Origin: Xanthobacteraceae bacterium 501b
GTDB taxonomy: Bacteria > Pseudomonadota > Alphaproteobacteria > Rhizobiales > Xanthobacteraceae
DNA length: 64,000 nucleotides
Direction of reading: 5' to 3'
Assembly: GCA_000378025.1 (NCBI GenBank)
Contig: KB899087.1
Coordinates: 558,001 to 622,000 of the forward strand
Below the pieces are notes generated by a model. It was given only the letters and a program-made list of their open reading frames with translations, did not search any database and was not told the origin of the DNA. Below are positions 37,554 to 49,865 of the stretch, in pieces. The position numbers and the translations under genes are program-made. Positions within the stretch are counted from its first letter, which is position 1; each line of letters opens with the position of its first letter.

Positions 37554-38530
37554 TCGGCGGCTTGCGCGAGCGGCTCGCGGACGGCGAGGAAGCGCTCGAC
37601 CTCCAACGCCGCCATGCAGCCCATGCCGGCGGCGGTTACCGCCTGGCGGAAAATATCGTCGGCGACGTCGCCGGCGGCGAACACGCCTTCCACCGAGGTC
37701 TGGGTGGAGTGCGGCGCCGTCCAGACATAGCCGCTGGGCTTCAGCGTGAGCTGGCCCTGGACCAGATCGGTTGCCGGGGCATGGCCGATGGCGATGAACA
37801 CGCCATCGGCCGGACGCTCGGAGAGCGCGCCGGTGGCGACATCCTTCAGCACCACGCCCGTCACCTTCGGCGGCTCGTGCTGGCCCTTCACCTCATGCAG
37901 GGCGGCGTTCCACACCACCTCCACCTTGGGATGGGCGAACAGGCGCTCCTGCAGGATCTTCTCGGCGCGGAAGCTGTCGCGCCGGTGTACGACCGTGACC
38001 TTGGAGGCGAAATTGGTGAGGAACAGCGCTTCCTCGACCGCGGTGTTGCCGCCGCCGATGACCATGACTTCCTTGCCACGATAGAAGAACCCGTCGCAGG
38101 TGGCGCAGGCGGAAACGCCGTGGCCGCGATAAGCCTGCTCGGATTCGAGATCGAGCCAGCGCGCCTGCGCGCCGGTGGCGAGGATGATGGTCTCGGCGAT
38201 CCACACCGTGCCGGAATCGGTTTCGGCGCGGAAGGGGCGGCGGGACAGGTCGAGCCGCGTCACCAGGTCGTTGACGATGCGGGTGCCCATCTTCTCCGCC
38301 TGCGCCTGCATCTGCTCCATCAGCCACGGGCCCTGGATCGGATCGGCGAAGCCGGGATAGTTCTCGACATCGGTGGTGATGGTCAGCTGTCCGCCGGGCT
38401 GGATGCCCTGGATCAGCACCGGTTCCAGCATGGCCCGCGCGGCATAGACGGCGGCGGTATAGCCGGCCGGGCCCGAACCGATGATGAGGACCTTGACGTG
38501 GTTGGCCGGGCTGGCGGAGGGGGCCGACAT
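37550..38530 (-). CDS. trxB: Thioredoxin reductase
   Basis: A 326-residue FAD/NADPH enzyme that reduces thioredoxin. The FAD motif GSGPAGYTAAVYAARA lies at about 18-33, the active-site disulfide in ACATCDGFFYRG, the NADPH motif VIGGGNTAVEEALFL, and the C-terminal FAD contact GVFAAGDVADD. The start at 38530 is chosen by homology; the frame is open to 38761 but the N-terminal extension is Arg-rich noise. It is the first gene of a two-gene operon with lsrB (4-base overlap) and is divergent from lrp, an arrangement shared with rhizobia. Confidence 0.94.
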   Translation of the reverse strand: MSAPSASPANHVKVLIIGSGPAGYTAAVYAARAMLEPVLIQGIQPGGQLTITTDVENYPGFADPIQGPWLMEQMQAQAEKMGTRIVNDLVTRLDLSRRPFRAETDSGTVWIAETIILATGAQARWLDLESEQAYRGHGVSACATCDGFFYRGKEVMVIGGGNTAVEEALFLTNFASKVTVVHRRDSFRAEKILQERLFAHPKVEVVWNAALHEVKGQHEPPKVTGVVLKDVATGALSERPADGVFIAIGHAPATDLVQGQLTLKPSGYVWTAPHSTQTSVEGVFAAGDVADDIFRQAVTAAGMGCMAALEVERFLAVREPLAQAAE

Positions 38531-38814
38531 GGCAGGCTCACTGTGTTGCGACGAACGATTCGCCGGGCGGGACGATCCGGCTGTGGAGACGCTGCTGGGG
38601 CCCGCGCCTGCGCGCGCTGCAAAGGCCGCCCCGGCAGCCATGCGAAAATGTAGGGGCTGACCTGGGCAACCGCAAGGCAGCGGCCTTCTATCCATTAGTT
38701 TTCCATAAGGAAGATTGCGCGAGGCTCGCGCGCAAGATAATTGCTCTCGCGGCCGCCGCACTCCTCGCGCTGCCGCAGGCGCGCCGCCCCGGCCGCCGGA
38801 AACGGAGACCCCGC

Positions 38815-39291
38815 TTGGTTCGCCGCATCGACGCGATCGACTGGAACATTCTGCGCGAGCTGCAGGGCGATGGCCGCATCACCAATGTGGAGCTGTCGCA
38901 GCGCGTCGGCATTTCCGCCCCGCCCTGCCTGCGCCGCGTGCGCTCGCTCGAGGAGGAAGGCATCATCAAGGGCTACCGGGCGCTTCTTGACGAGAAGAAG
39001 CTCGGCTTCGACCTGATGGCCTTCGCCATGGTGCACCTGATCAGCCAGGCCGAGGGCGACCTTTCCGCCTTCGCCGCGCAGGTGGAGCGCTGGCCGCTGG
39101 TGCGCGCGTGCTGGATGCTGTCAGGCGAAACCGACTTCATCCTGCTCTGCGTCGCCCCTGACCTGCGCACCTTCCAGAACTTCGTGCTGGAACTCACCGG
39201 TGCGCCCAATGTGCGCAATGTGAAGACCGCGCTCACGCTGCAGCAGTCCAAGGACGCGGCGGTGGTGCCGATGGAAGGGGAAACCCGGTGA
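38815..39291 (+). CDS. lrp: Lrp/AsnC-family transcriptional regulator
   Basis: A 158-residue regulator with an N-terminal HTH (IDWNILRELQGDGRITNVEL, VGISAPPCLRRVRSLEEEG) and a C-terminal RAM ligand-binding domain. The start is a TTG at 38815 with GGAG 7 nt upstream; no ATG or GTG precedes it in frame. It is divergent from trxB and overlaps the glycosyltransferase gene downstream by GTGA, so it heads a four-gene operon with LPS-type genes, as lrp does near lpsBEDC in Sinorhizobium. The ligand is probably an amino acid. Confidence 0.88.
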   Translation: MVRRIDAIDWNILRELQGDGRITNVELSQRVGISAPPCLRRVRSLEEEGIIKGYRALLDEKKLGFDLMAFAMVHLISQAEGDLSAFAAQVERWPLVRACWMLSGETDFILLCVAPDLRTFQNFVLELTGAPNVRNVKTALTLQQSKDAAVVPMEGETR

Positions 39292-40184
39292 TCGTCGCCA
39301 CCGCTACCGATACCGCCTATGTCGAGCTGACCGGGGTGATGCTCGCCTCGCTCGCCGACAAGGCCGGCGGCAGCTTCGACCGGGTCTGCGTGTTCTGCGA
39401 CCGTGTGTCGGAGGAGGACAAGACGCGCCTCGCCGCCGCCTATGGCTTCGACAATATCGACTTCGTCGACATGAGCGACGACATGGTCCGCCACTTCGCG
39501 GCGCGGCCGGTCAACCACCACCTCTCACGCACCGCCTATGCCCGCATCCTCATGCCGCTGAGCCTGTCGCAGGCGACGGGGCGGCTGTTCTACATTGATT
39601 GCGACACGCTGGTGAACGCCTCGCTGGCCCCGCTGGCCGACCTGCCGATGCAGGGCTTCGCGCTGGCGGCGGTGGACGACATCGCCCATCAGGTGCCCGA
39701 GCGCCATGCCAAGCGCAATCGCGACATCGGCCTGCCGGATGCCATGCGCTATTTCAACAGCGGCGTGCTGCTGATCGACCTGGAGGCCTGGCGCGCCCAG
39801 CGGCTGACGGAGCGGACGCTCGATTTCATCGCCTCGCGGCCGAGCCTGCCGATGATGGACCAGGACGCGCTGAACGGCGCCCTGCAGGGCGAATGGCTGC
39901 CGCTCGATGAGAGCTGGAACCTGCACCGCCGGCTGGAGAAGGGCATCTACACCGACGATCCCGCCATCTGGCAGGAGGCCCGGATCATCCACTTCATCGG
40001 CCAGGTGAAGCCCAACTACACCGATTGCAACCACCCCGCGCGCGACCTGTTCCTTGCCTATCGCGCCGGCACGCCCTTTGCGCATGCGCCGCTGAAGACC
40101 CGGTTCGGCCGCAAGGTCGAGAAGCGGGCGCGCAAGTTGCGGCGCTTCTTCGGCAAGCTCAAGCGACGCCTTTTCGGAGCCTAG
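39288..40184 (+). CDS. Glycosyltransferase family 8 protein
   Basis: A 298-residue enzyme with the GT8 fold: VATATDTAYVELTGVMLASL at the start, the metal-binding DxD in LFYIDCDTLVN at about 97-107, FNSGVLLIDLEAWR, and the C-terminal IIHFIGQVKPN with the conserved histidine. GT8 enzymes such as LgtC and WaaJ add galactose or glucose to LPS core. The tail of about 40 residues is strongly basic (KVEKRARKLRRFFGKLKRRL), suitable for binding the inner membrane. The GTG start overlaps the lrp stop by 4 bases. Likely LPS core synthesis. Confidence 0.87.
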   Translation: MIVATATDTAYVELTGVMLASLADKAGGSFDRVCVFCDRVSEEDKTRLAAAYGFDNIDFVDMSDDMVRHFAARPVNHHLSRTAYARILMPLSLSQATGRLFYIDCDTLVNASLAPLADLPMQGFALAAVDDIAHQVPERHAKRNRDIGLPDAMRYFNSGVLLIDLEAWRAQRLTERTLDFIASRPSLPMMDQDALNGALQGEWLPLDESWNLHRRLEKGIYTDDPAIWQEARIIHFIGQVKPNYTDCNHPARDLFLAYRAGTPFAHAPLKTRFGRKVEKRARKLRRFFGKLKRRLFGA

Positions 40185-40186
40185 GG

Positions 40187-40825
40187 ATGGCACATAGCCT
40201 CGTCGACGAATATGCGAAGCTGCATGCGCGCCATCGCTACGGCGCCACCGCCCGCCACGCGCTGGCCGACATGCTGCCGCACATCCTGGCGCTGAAGCCG
40301 GCCTCGCTGATCGATTTCGGCTGTGGCCAGAGCAACCTCGCCTTCCTCATCGCCGCCAAGGCGGGGATCGGCGAGATCCACCGCTACGACCCCGCCATCC
40401 CCGCCATTTCGACCCTGCCGGACCGGCGGGTCGAGCTGGCGGTGAATGTCGACGTGATGGAGCATATCCCGGACGAGGAAATCGACGCGGTGCTGGCCTC
40501 CATCGCCGCATCCGCGCGCGATGCGCTGTTCGTCATCGACATCGGCCCGGCCAAGATGCTGCTCTCCGACGGGCGCAACGCCCATGTGTCGCAGCATGGC
40601 GCGGACTGGTGGCTGGCGCGGCTGAAGCCGCATTTCCCCACCATTCGCGAGATGCCGATCCATCGCCGCGCCCGCGTCGCCTTCAAGACCTGGGACGGCG
40701 AGGTGAGGGGGTTCACCGGCCTTGCCGTGCGGGCGCGCGAACGGGTGATCTACCGCACGCAGAAGCTGACCCGCTCGGCGCATCGCAAGCTGTTCGGGAC
40801 GAAGCCGCGCGGAGCCGCCCGGTGA
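40187..40825 (+). CDS. SAM-dependent methyltransferase
   Basis: A 212-residue protein with a class I methyltransferase core: LIDFGCGQSNLAFLIAAKAG (SAM-binding glycine motif), the acidic residue of IHRYDPAI, and NVDVMEHIPDEEI as post-motif. The C-terminus is basic (KLTRSAHRKLFG). It lies 2 bases after the GT8 gene and overlaps the next gene by GTGA, so it belongs to the same LPS-related operon. A sugar or lipid carrier may be the target; this cannot be decided from sequence. Confidence 0.82.
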   Translation: MAHSLVDEYAKLHARHRYGATARHALADMLPHILALKPASLIDFGCGQSNLAFLIAAKAGIGEIHRYDPAIPAISTLPDRRVELAVNVDVMEHIPDEEIDAVLASIAASARDALFVIDIGPAKMLLSDGRNAHVSQHGADWWLARLKPHFPTIREMPIHRRARVAFKTWDGEVRGFTGLAVRARERVIYRTQKLTRSAHRKLFGTKPRGAAR

Positions 40826-41868
40826 AGCTGCTGGTCCTGCGCGACAAGAAGCCGGGGCATTTCAACCAGGCGGAAGGCGTCGCGCGGGCGGTCGGGCGTC
40901 TCGCGCCCACCGAGGTGGCGCGGCTCGATATCCGCCCGACCTGGTTCGCCCATGACGACGTGCGCAAGATCGTCATGCGCCGCTACGGCCGCGACGCCCG
41001 CTACTGGCTGAAATCCATGTACGCCATCGCGGCGGAGAGCCTCGATAAGCCGGATGTCATCATCGGCTCGGGGCGGCCGACCATCGCGGCGGGAATCCTG
41101 CTCAGTCGGTTCTTCGGTGGCGTGCCCTTTCTCTATTCCGGCGGCATCGGCGGCTATGACACGCGCGAGGTCAGCCTGATGATCGTCGCCTCGCCACGCG
41201 CGGCGGGCAATCCGCGCTCGGCCTGGGCGCCGATTCCCTCCATCGTCGATCCCGCCGACTACCCCGCCCCGCGCCGGCTTTCGACACTTGCCGATCTCCG
41301 GGGGGCAGAAATCGCGCTGCTGGTCGGCGGCACTGCCTATCGCAAGGAATGGCCGGCGAAGGAATGGGATGCGCTGATCGCGCTGGTTCGCGCGGTGGCG
41401 AAGGAGCATGGCGTGCGCTGGCGGGTGACGACCTCGCGCCGCACGCCTGATGAAGTCGGGGAGCGCCTCGCGGCTTTGGCCGGGGAGGGCGTGCTGGCCG
41501 AATTCATCGACTACCGCAATGCCGGGCCCGGCTCCGTGCGGGCGCTGTTCGGCGCCGATGCGGTGGTGGTGACGGAAGATTCGATGAGCATGCTGGTCGA
41601 GGGGCTGACGGCCAAGCGCCCCGTCATCGGCCTGCGCTCGGCCAAGGTGCATGACGGCTATGCCAGCGAGGCGATCTCGGCCTGGGCGGCGAAGAGCTGG
41701 GCCGCGCCCGCCTTTGGCCCGAGCCTCGCCATCCTGCCGCTCGGCACGGTGACGGCCGCGCAATTCGCCGGCACGCTGATCAAGCTGGATCCGCCGACGC
41801 TCGATGTGCGCGGCGAGATCGCTGGCATCGTCGCCCCGGTGCTGGGTCTGGACGCACCAGCGATCTAA
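40822..41868 (+). CDS. ELM1-family protein of the LPS operon
   Basis: A 348-residue protein of the ELM1/GtrOC1 family, named after the plant mitochondrial fission factor but widespread in Proteobacteria, usually beside LPS genes. Visible features are KLLVLRDKKPGHFNQAEGVA, DVIIGSGRPTIAAGIL, RWRVTTSRRTPDEVGERLAA and VVTEDSMSMLVEGLTAKRPV, consistent with a GT-B glycosyltransferase-like fold. The GTG start overlaps the methyltransferase stop by four bases. It is the last gene before convergent lpsB. The role is probably in LPS core assembly; the reaction is unknown. Confidence 0.83.
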   Translation: MKLLVLRDKKPGHFNQAEGVARAVGRLAPTEVARLDIRPTWFAHDDVRKIVMRRYGRDARYWLKSMYAIAAESLDKPDVIIGSGRPTIAAGILLSRFFGGVPFLYSGGIGGYDTREVSLMIVASPRAAGNPRSAWAPIPSIVDPADYPAPRRLSTLADLRGAEIALLVGGTAYRKEWPAKEWDALIALVRAVAKEHGVRWRVTTSRRTPDEVGERLAALAGEGVLAEFIDYRNAGPGSVRALFGADAVVVTEDSMSMLVEGLTAKRPVIGLRSAKVHDGYASEAISAWAAKSWAAPAFGPSLAILPLGTVTAAQFAGTLIKLDPPTLDVRGEIAGIVAPVLGLDAPAI

Positions 41869-41882
41869 TTCTCTGTTTTGTC

Positions 41883-41926
41883 GCGTTTTCTTCACGCGAG
41901 CCGGTCGTCACTTCGCTCGAAAACGC
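41883..41926. terminator. Nested hairpin between convergent LPS genes
   Basis: A perfect GCGTTTTC...GAAAACGC pair (8 bases each) encloses a GAGC...GCTC inner stem. It occupies nearly all of the 59-base gap between the ELM1-type gene (plus) and lpsB (minus). No long T run follows on either strand, so if it terminates it does so by structure in both directions. Confidence 0.5.
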
Positions 41927-41927
41927 C

Positions 41928-43004
41928 CTAGGCCGCCGCCCAGACCTTCTCGTAGACCGCGTTGATCTTCTCGGCCTCGGTGGCGATAGAATGGTTGTCG
42001 ACGACATGCTGGCGCGACGCAGCCGCCATGTCGGCGCGGTGGGCATCGTCCAACGTCACGAAGGCCGTCACCGCCGCCGCCATCGCCAAGACATCGCCGG
42101 GCGGGATGATGGCGCCGGTCGTCCCCTCCACCACCAGTTCCTCGAAGGCGCCGACTTGTGTGGCGACGACCGGCACGGCGCAGGCCATCGCCTCCAGCGG
42201 GGTGACGCCGAAGCCTTCCCAACGCTGGGGGGCGACGTAGAGGTCGAGCGCTCGGTACCACAGCGCGATGTCGGAGGTCGCGACCTCGCCGGGGAAGAGG
42301 ATGCGGTCGGCGAGACCGGCCTTCTCCACCTTGGCGCGCTGATCGGCGAAGAAGGCGGTGTGCGCGCCGGTGGCCCGCCCCAGCACCACGCCGCCCCAGT
42401 CGGGATGGTCGGGGAGCACGCGGATCAGCGCGTCGACAAACACGTCCGTCCCCTTCTGGGCGCGGATGCGGCCGAAGCAGCCGATCATCCTGAGATCATC
42501 CGGCAGGCCCACCGCCCGCCGCGCCGCCGCCTTGTCGGGCGCGGGGGCGAAGCTGTCCATGTCGATGCCGTGGTGAATGACGGTGGAGGGGCGCTGGAGA
42601 TAGCCCGCCGTCTTCTCCGAGGTCGCGATCACCGCGTCCATGCGGGAAATGAGGAAGCGGCTCCAGCGCGTATGCCAGCGCTGCGAGGCGGAGGTGAAGA
42701 CGAGGCTCAGCTTCATCCGCAGCAGATCGCGCAGCACCACGCCGGCGAGCATCTCGACATTACGGCGGGCGTGCCAGATGCGGGTGGGGCGGCGGGCCGG
42801 CCGGCGCCAGAAATGGCTGAGGTCGGCCACGCCGATGCGCGGCACGCTGTCCGCCAGGCCGGGGCCGAAGGCGGCGATGCCGATGGAGCGCGCCTGAAAG
42901 GGCAGCACGCGCTCCAGCGTCGAGGTGACGCCGGAGAGGCGGCGCTTGAAATTCGGCGCCACGACTTCGAGCCGTGCCGGATCGATCGCCGCCTTCTCCG
43001 TCAT
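41928..43004 (-). CDS. lpsB: LPS core glycosyltransferase (LpsB/LpcC type, GT4)
   Basis: A 358-residue GT-B enzyme of family 4. The acceptor domain includes TRIWHARRNVEMLAGVVLRD; the donor-binding half has VIHHGIDMDSF, GCFGRIRAQKGTDVFVDALI and the E-x7-E motif in YVAPQRWEGFGVTPLEAMA. It matches LpsB/LpcC mannosyltransferases of the rhizobial LPS core. In Sinorhizobium lpsB lies beside greA and the lpsE-lpsD-lpsC-lrp genes; here greA is 19 bases upstream and the lrp cluster is convergent on the other side. It acts at the cytosolic face of the inner membrane. Confidence 0.82.
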   Translation of the reverse strand: MTEKAAIDPARLEVVAPNFKRRLSGVTSTLERVLPFQARSIGIAAFGPGLADSVPRIGVADLSHFWRRPARRPTRIWHARRNVEMLAGVVLRDLLRMKLSLVFTSASQRWHTRWSRFLISRMDAVIATSEKTAGYLQRPSTVIHHGIDMDSFAPAPDKAAARRAVGLPDDLRMIGCFGRIRAQKGTDVFVDALIRVLPDHPDWGGVVLGRATGAHTAFFADQRAKVEKAGLADRILFPGEVATSDIALWYRALDLYVAPQRWEGFGVTPLEAMACAVPVVATQVGAFEELVVEGTTGAIIPPGDVLAMAAAVTAFVTLDDAHRADMAAASRQHVVDNHSIATEAEKINAVYEKVWAAA

Positions 43005-43023
43005 GTCGGGCCTGCGTCCGTGC

Positions 43024-43497
43024 TCAGGCGAAGCGGACGGCGGCGATCTCGTAGGAGCGGGCGCCCTTGGGCGTCACCACTTCCACCGACGTGCCGAGCT
43101 TCTTGCCGATCAGCGCGCGGGCCATGGGCGAGGAGATGGAAATGCGCCCCGCCTTGGCGTCGGCTTCCATGTCGCCGACGATCTGCCAGACGCGCTCTTC
43201 CTCGGTGTCCTCGTCGATCAGCTTGACCGTGGCGCCGAACATCACGGTGTCGCCGGTCAGCTTGGCCACGTCGATGATCTCGGCGCGGGACAATTTGTCC
43301 TCAAGCTCGGCGATGCGGCCCTCGTTGAGCGCCTGCTGTTCCTTGGCAGCGTGATATTCGGCATTCTCCGACAGGTCGCCATGGGCGCGCGCTTCCGAGA
43401 TGGCCTCGATGATGCGCGGGCGCTCGACCTGCTGGCGGCGCTTGAGTTCTTCTTCCAGCGCGGCGTGGCCGCCGGCGGTCATCGGAATCTTTTCCAT
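43024..43497 (-). CDS. greA: Transcription elongation factor GreA
   Basis: A 157-residue protein, the family length. The N-terminal coiled coil ([20 protein letters not shown]) carries the acidic tip in [20 protein letters not shown] that enters the RNA polymerase channel and triggers cleavage of backtracked RNA; the C-terminal FKBP-like domain has [19 protein letters not shown]. The ATG at 43497 follows from the conserved MEKIPMT. It sits between carB and lpsB on the same strand. Confidence 0.96.
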   Translation of the reverse strand: MEKIPMTAGGHAALEEELKRRQQVERPRIIEAISEARAHGDLSENAEYHAAKEQQALNEGRIAELEDKLSRAEIIDVAKLTGDTVMFGATVKLIDEDTEEERVWQIVGDMEADAKAGRISISSPMARALIGKKLGTSVEVVTPKGARSYEIAAVRFA

Positions 43498-43639
43498 TGG
43501 TCTGTTCTTGACCTCCCAAAAGCAAACGAAGCCCCCGCGGGCGGAAGATCGGGCCACCTCGGCCTCGATCGAACCACCCGCGCGGGCTTATCCGTTGTCC
43601 GGCTCCTAACGCCGCGAGGCGCCGTCAGGTTCGGCCGGT

Positions 43640-46960
<3,321 letters not shown>

Positions 46961-47308
46961 CGGATCCCGTGCGGCTCGCGCATTGGTCCGGGCGCACAAA
47001 AAAGGACGCGCTGTGCGACGCGTCCTTGGGCGGACCCGGATTGAACTTTCTGGGCGAGGTCACGCCCCGCAATTGGGGGCTTCCCTTAACGCAGATTCCC
47101 TCGGGGGGGAAGGGCGCGGGTGCCTTTAAGCCCTGCAGTCGACGCACGGGGCGCATGAATTCCACAGGCCACGCGGCTCTTCGGCCGAACACGATGGCGG
47201 AGGGTATGTCCCGCGCGTCGTTTTGTGTCCTTGTTGCCCGAGTGCAGGCGGCGGCTGGCCGAGAGCAGCCGCGCGCCGCATATCGTCCGCCCCGGGGCGT
47301 CCCCTGTT
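46961..47308. other. carB upstream region
   Basis: About 350 bases without a supported gene. It holds a terminator-like hairpin at 46998-47027 on the carB strand and a G-run (47101-47110), and is otherwise structureless to my eye. Any carB promoter must lie either between the hairpin and the start, which is only 37 bases, or upstream of the hairpin. Confidence 0.4.
46998..47027 (-). terminator. Terminator-like hairpin just upstream of carB
   Basis: On the minus strand AAGGACGCG and CGCGTCCTT form a perfect 9-base stem with an 8-base loop, followed by TTTTGTG. It ends 37 nt before the carB start, so it either stops transcripts from the gene at 47309-47743 or acts as a leader attenuator of carB. 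Confidence 0.65.
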
Positions 47309-47743
47309 CTATTTGGTCATCTTGAACAGCCCGCAGGACACCGCGTTCCACTTTGGCAGGCTATCGATCCAGCAGAGTTCGAGCTTGTCGTCGACAAGGC
47401 GGCCTTCCACCGTGCCGCTGTCGCCGGACATCAGGATTTCCTTGTTGTCGAACCGGATGACGCCGACGATGGCCTCGCTCTTGCCCTGCGGCCCGGTGGC
47501 GACGCCATGGAAGGCACGGCCGTCCTGCGCCTCGATCGTGTAGGTGAAGGCCTGGTCGGGCGTGCCGAAGGTGGGCTTGGGCAGATCGTCGAAATATTTG
47601 TTGCCGGAGCCGGCGCGCGAGGCGGCGAACGCCTCGTCGGCGAGCGCCCAGGTGCCGATGAGGCTGGGCACCGTGTCGGCGCGGGCGGTAGCGGCCGGCA
47701 GCAGGGCGAGGGTCAGCGAGGCAAGCAGCAGGGGGGGCTTCAT
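47309..47743 (-). CDS. Exported hypothetical protein, lipocalin-like composition
   Basis: A 144-residue preprotein with a Sec signal peptide (MKPPLLLASLTLALLPAATARA). The mature part begins VPSLIGTWALADEAF and continues as predicted beta strands (YTIEAQDGRAFHGVATGPQG, AIVGVIRFDNKEILMSGDSG), suggesting a small beta-barrel like lipocalins; two cysteines (LCWIDS, SCGLF) may pair. The start at 47743 has GGAGGA 11 nt upstream; the Arg-rich upstream open frame is not real. It lies between carA and carB. Confidence 0.65.
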   Translation of the reverse strand: MKPPLLLASLTLALLPAATARADTVPSLIGTWALADEAFAASRAGSGNKYFDDLPKPTFGTPDQAFTYTIEAQDGRAFHGVATGPQGKSEAIVGVIRFDNKEILMSGDSGTVEGRLVDDKLELCWIDSLPKWNAVSCGLFKMTK

Positions 47744-47917
47744 GGCGGGGCTCCTCCGAAAGCGGCGGCGCTTGGCGCGTCGCCGCATCGGGCGAGCGCG
47801 CGGCACCGGCAGGGCCCCCGCAATGCCGCCGCGCGCCGCCCGCATGGTGACAGGCCCCCATGCAAGCGCAATGACCTTGCCGGCGCAGCCGCCGGCACGG
47901 TTCAGCGCAAAGACGGC

Positions 47918-49120
47918 TCAGGCCGCCTTGTTCTTCGCGATCATCTCGACGAAGCGGTCGAACAGATAGTGGCTGTCCTGCGGGCCCGGGCTGGCTTCGG
48001 GGTGATACTGCACCGAGAACACCGGCTTGTCGGACAGTGCGATGCCGGCATTGGAGCCGTCGAACAGCGAGACATGCGTCTCGGTGGCGGTAGCCGGCAG
48101 GCTGTCGCGGTCGACAGCGAAGCCGTGATTCATCGAGGTGATCTCGACCTTGCCTGTCGTGTTGTCCTTCACCGGATGGTTCGCGCCGTGATGGCCCTGG
48201 TGCATCTTCACCGTGCGCCCGCCGACCGCGAGGCCGATCATCTGGTGGCCGAGGCAGATGCCGAAGGTCGGTACGCCGCGGGCGATGATCTCGCGAATCA
48301 CCGGCACGGCGTATTCGCCCGTCGCCGCCGGGTCGCCGGGGCCGTTGGAGAGGAACACGCCGTCCGGCTGGAGAGCCATGATCTCTTCCGCCGAGGTGGT
48401 GGCGGGCACCACCGTCACCTGGCAGCCGGCGCGGGCGAGCAGGCGCAGAATGTTGCGCTTGATGCCGTAATCGACAGCGACGACATGGTGGGCGGGGGCG
48501 GTCTGCCGGCCATAGCCCTCCGGCCAGCTCCAGGTGGTCTCGTCCCAGGTGAAGCGCTGGGCGGAGGTGACCATCGGTACCAGGTCCATGCCCTCGAGCC
48601 CGGGCCAAGCGGCGGCTTCCGCCTTCAGCGCCGGCAGGTCGAACTGGCCGTTGGCGGCATGGGCGATGACCGCGTTCGGCATGCCGCCGTCGCGGATGAG
48701 TGCGGTCAGGGCGCGGGTGTCGATGCCGGAGATGGCGATGATGCCGCGCGCCTTCAGCCAGGCATCGAAATGCCGGGTGGCGCGGTAGTTCGACGGGTCG
48801 GTGATGGCGGAATGCAGCACCACGCCGCGCACGCCGGAGGCGCCGGCCATCGAGATGGTCTCGACATCCTCCTCATTGGTGCCGACATTGCCGATATGGG
48901 GGAAGGTGAAAGTGATGATCTGCCCGGCATAGGACGGATCGGTCAGCACTTCCTGATAGCCGGTCATGGCGGTGTTGAAGCACACTTCGCCGACCGCATG
49001 GCCGGTGGCGCCGAGGCCGAAGCCTTCAAGCACGGTGCCGTCGGCAAGAACGAGGATGGCGGTCGGGAGCGGCTCGGCCCACACGTCGTCGCCGGAGTGC
49101 TGTTCAGCGCTACCGTTCAT
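47918..49120 (-). CDS. carA: Carbamoyl-phosphate synthase small subunit
   Basis: A 400-residue glutaminase subunit that hydrolyses glutamine and channels ammonia to CarB. The N-terminal CPSase domain starts TAILVLADGTVLEGFGLGAT and includes FNTAMTGYQEVLTDPSYAGQ. The class I glutamine amidotransferase domain has the nucleophile elbow FGICLGHQMIGLAVG, and the His-x-Glu of VQYHPEASPGP. AGGGAAC lies 6 nt before the ATG. carA and carB are separated by the exported protein gene and a terminator-like hairpin, so they are probably not one transcript. Confidence 0.96.
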   Translation of the reverse strand: MNGSAEQHSGDDVWAEPLPTAILVLADGTVLEGFGLGATGHAVGEVCFNTAMTGYQEVLTDPSYAGQIITFTFPHIGNVGTNEEDVETISMAGASGVRGVVLHSAITDPSNYRATRHFDAWLKARGIIAISGIDTRALTALIRDGGMPNAVIAHAANGQFDLPALKAEAAAWPGLEGMDLVPMVTSAQRFTWDETTWSWPEGYGRQTAPAHHVVAVDYGIKRNILRLLARAGCQVTVVPATTSAEEIMALQPDGVFLSNGPGDPAATGEYAVPVIREIIARGVPTFGICLGHQMIGLAVGGRTVKMHQGHHGANHPVKDNTTGKVEITSMNHGFAVDRDSLPATATETHVSLFDGSNAGIALSDKPVFSVQYHPEASPGPQDSHYLFDRFVEMIAKNKAA

Positions 49121-49364
49121 TGATCTTGTTCCCTGTCATCTCGTGCCCTAATTAGTCCGTTGCCGCGCCGGATGCCAGCCTTGCCGCTGCGTATCTGGGC
49201 TACGATTTGCGGATGGCTGCGCCGGAACCGGCGGCGGCGCGTCCGGGTCCGCGCGGCGACCCCCGGAAAGCGCGGGGCGATATCCATTGGAGCGCGAGTG
49301 GCGTGCGGCCCGGTTTCTCGGGGTTTTGGCGCGCCGTCTCGCGGATTGCAGGAAGGCTTGAGCC

Positions 49365-49820
49365 GTGTTGCGCGACGAGATCAACCAATCGCTGAAAAGC
49401 GCCATGAAGGCGCAGGACAAGCTGCGCCTGGGCACGCTGCGGCTCGTCAATGCCGCGATCAAGGACCGCGACATCGAGGCGCGCGGCCATGGCAAGGACC
49501 CGCTCTCCGACGACGAACTGCTCGGCCTGCTGACCAAGATGATCAAGCAGCGCGAGGAATCGGCGAAGGTCTATGAGGAAGCCGGCCGCGCCGATCTCGC
49601 CACCCAGGAGCGCGAGGAAATCGTCGTCATCCAGTCCTTCCTGCCCGCCCAGATGAGCGAAGCCGAGGCGCAAGCCGCCATCGCCGCCGTTATCTCTGAG
49701 ATCAACGCCCATGGCCTCAAGGACATGGGCCGCACCATGGCGGCGCTGAAGGAGCGGCATACCGGGGTGATGGATTTCGGCAAGGCCAGCGGCACGGTCA
49801 AGGCGCTGCTCACCGCGTGA
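49365..49820 (+). CDS. GatB/YqeY domain protein
   Basis: A 151-residue all-helical protein of the YqeY family, related to the tail domain of the GatB amidotransferase subunit: MKAQDKLRLGTLRLVNAAIK, EIVVIQSFLPAQMSEAEAQA and GLKDMGRTMAALKERHTGVM. It may bind tRNA, but no activity is proven. The start is a GTG at 49365 with GGAAGG upstream. It is divergent from carA, as in many alphaproteobacteria, and dnaG/rpoD follow a few genes on. Confidence 0.9.
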   Translation: MLRDEINQSLKSAMKAQDKLRLGTLRLVNAAIKDRDIEARGHGKDPLSDDELLGLLTKMIKQREESAKVYEEAGRADLATQEREEIVVIQSFLPAQMSEAEAQAAIAAVISEINAHGLKDMGRTMAALKERHTGVMDFGKASGTVKALLTA

Positions 49821-49865
49821 GCGGCGACGCCGGCCCAACACACCCTTTCAGCGCGTAGCCCCGCC

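Noticed and set aside
47028-47060. tRNA-like string GTTCAATCC near the carB leader
   Set aside because: The flanking bases do not pair into a T-arm and no acceptor or anticodon arm is present.
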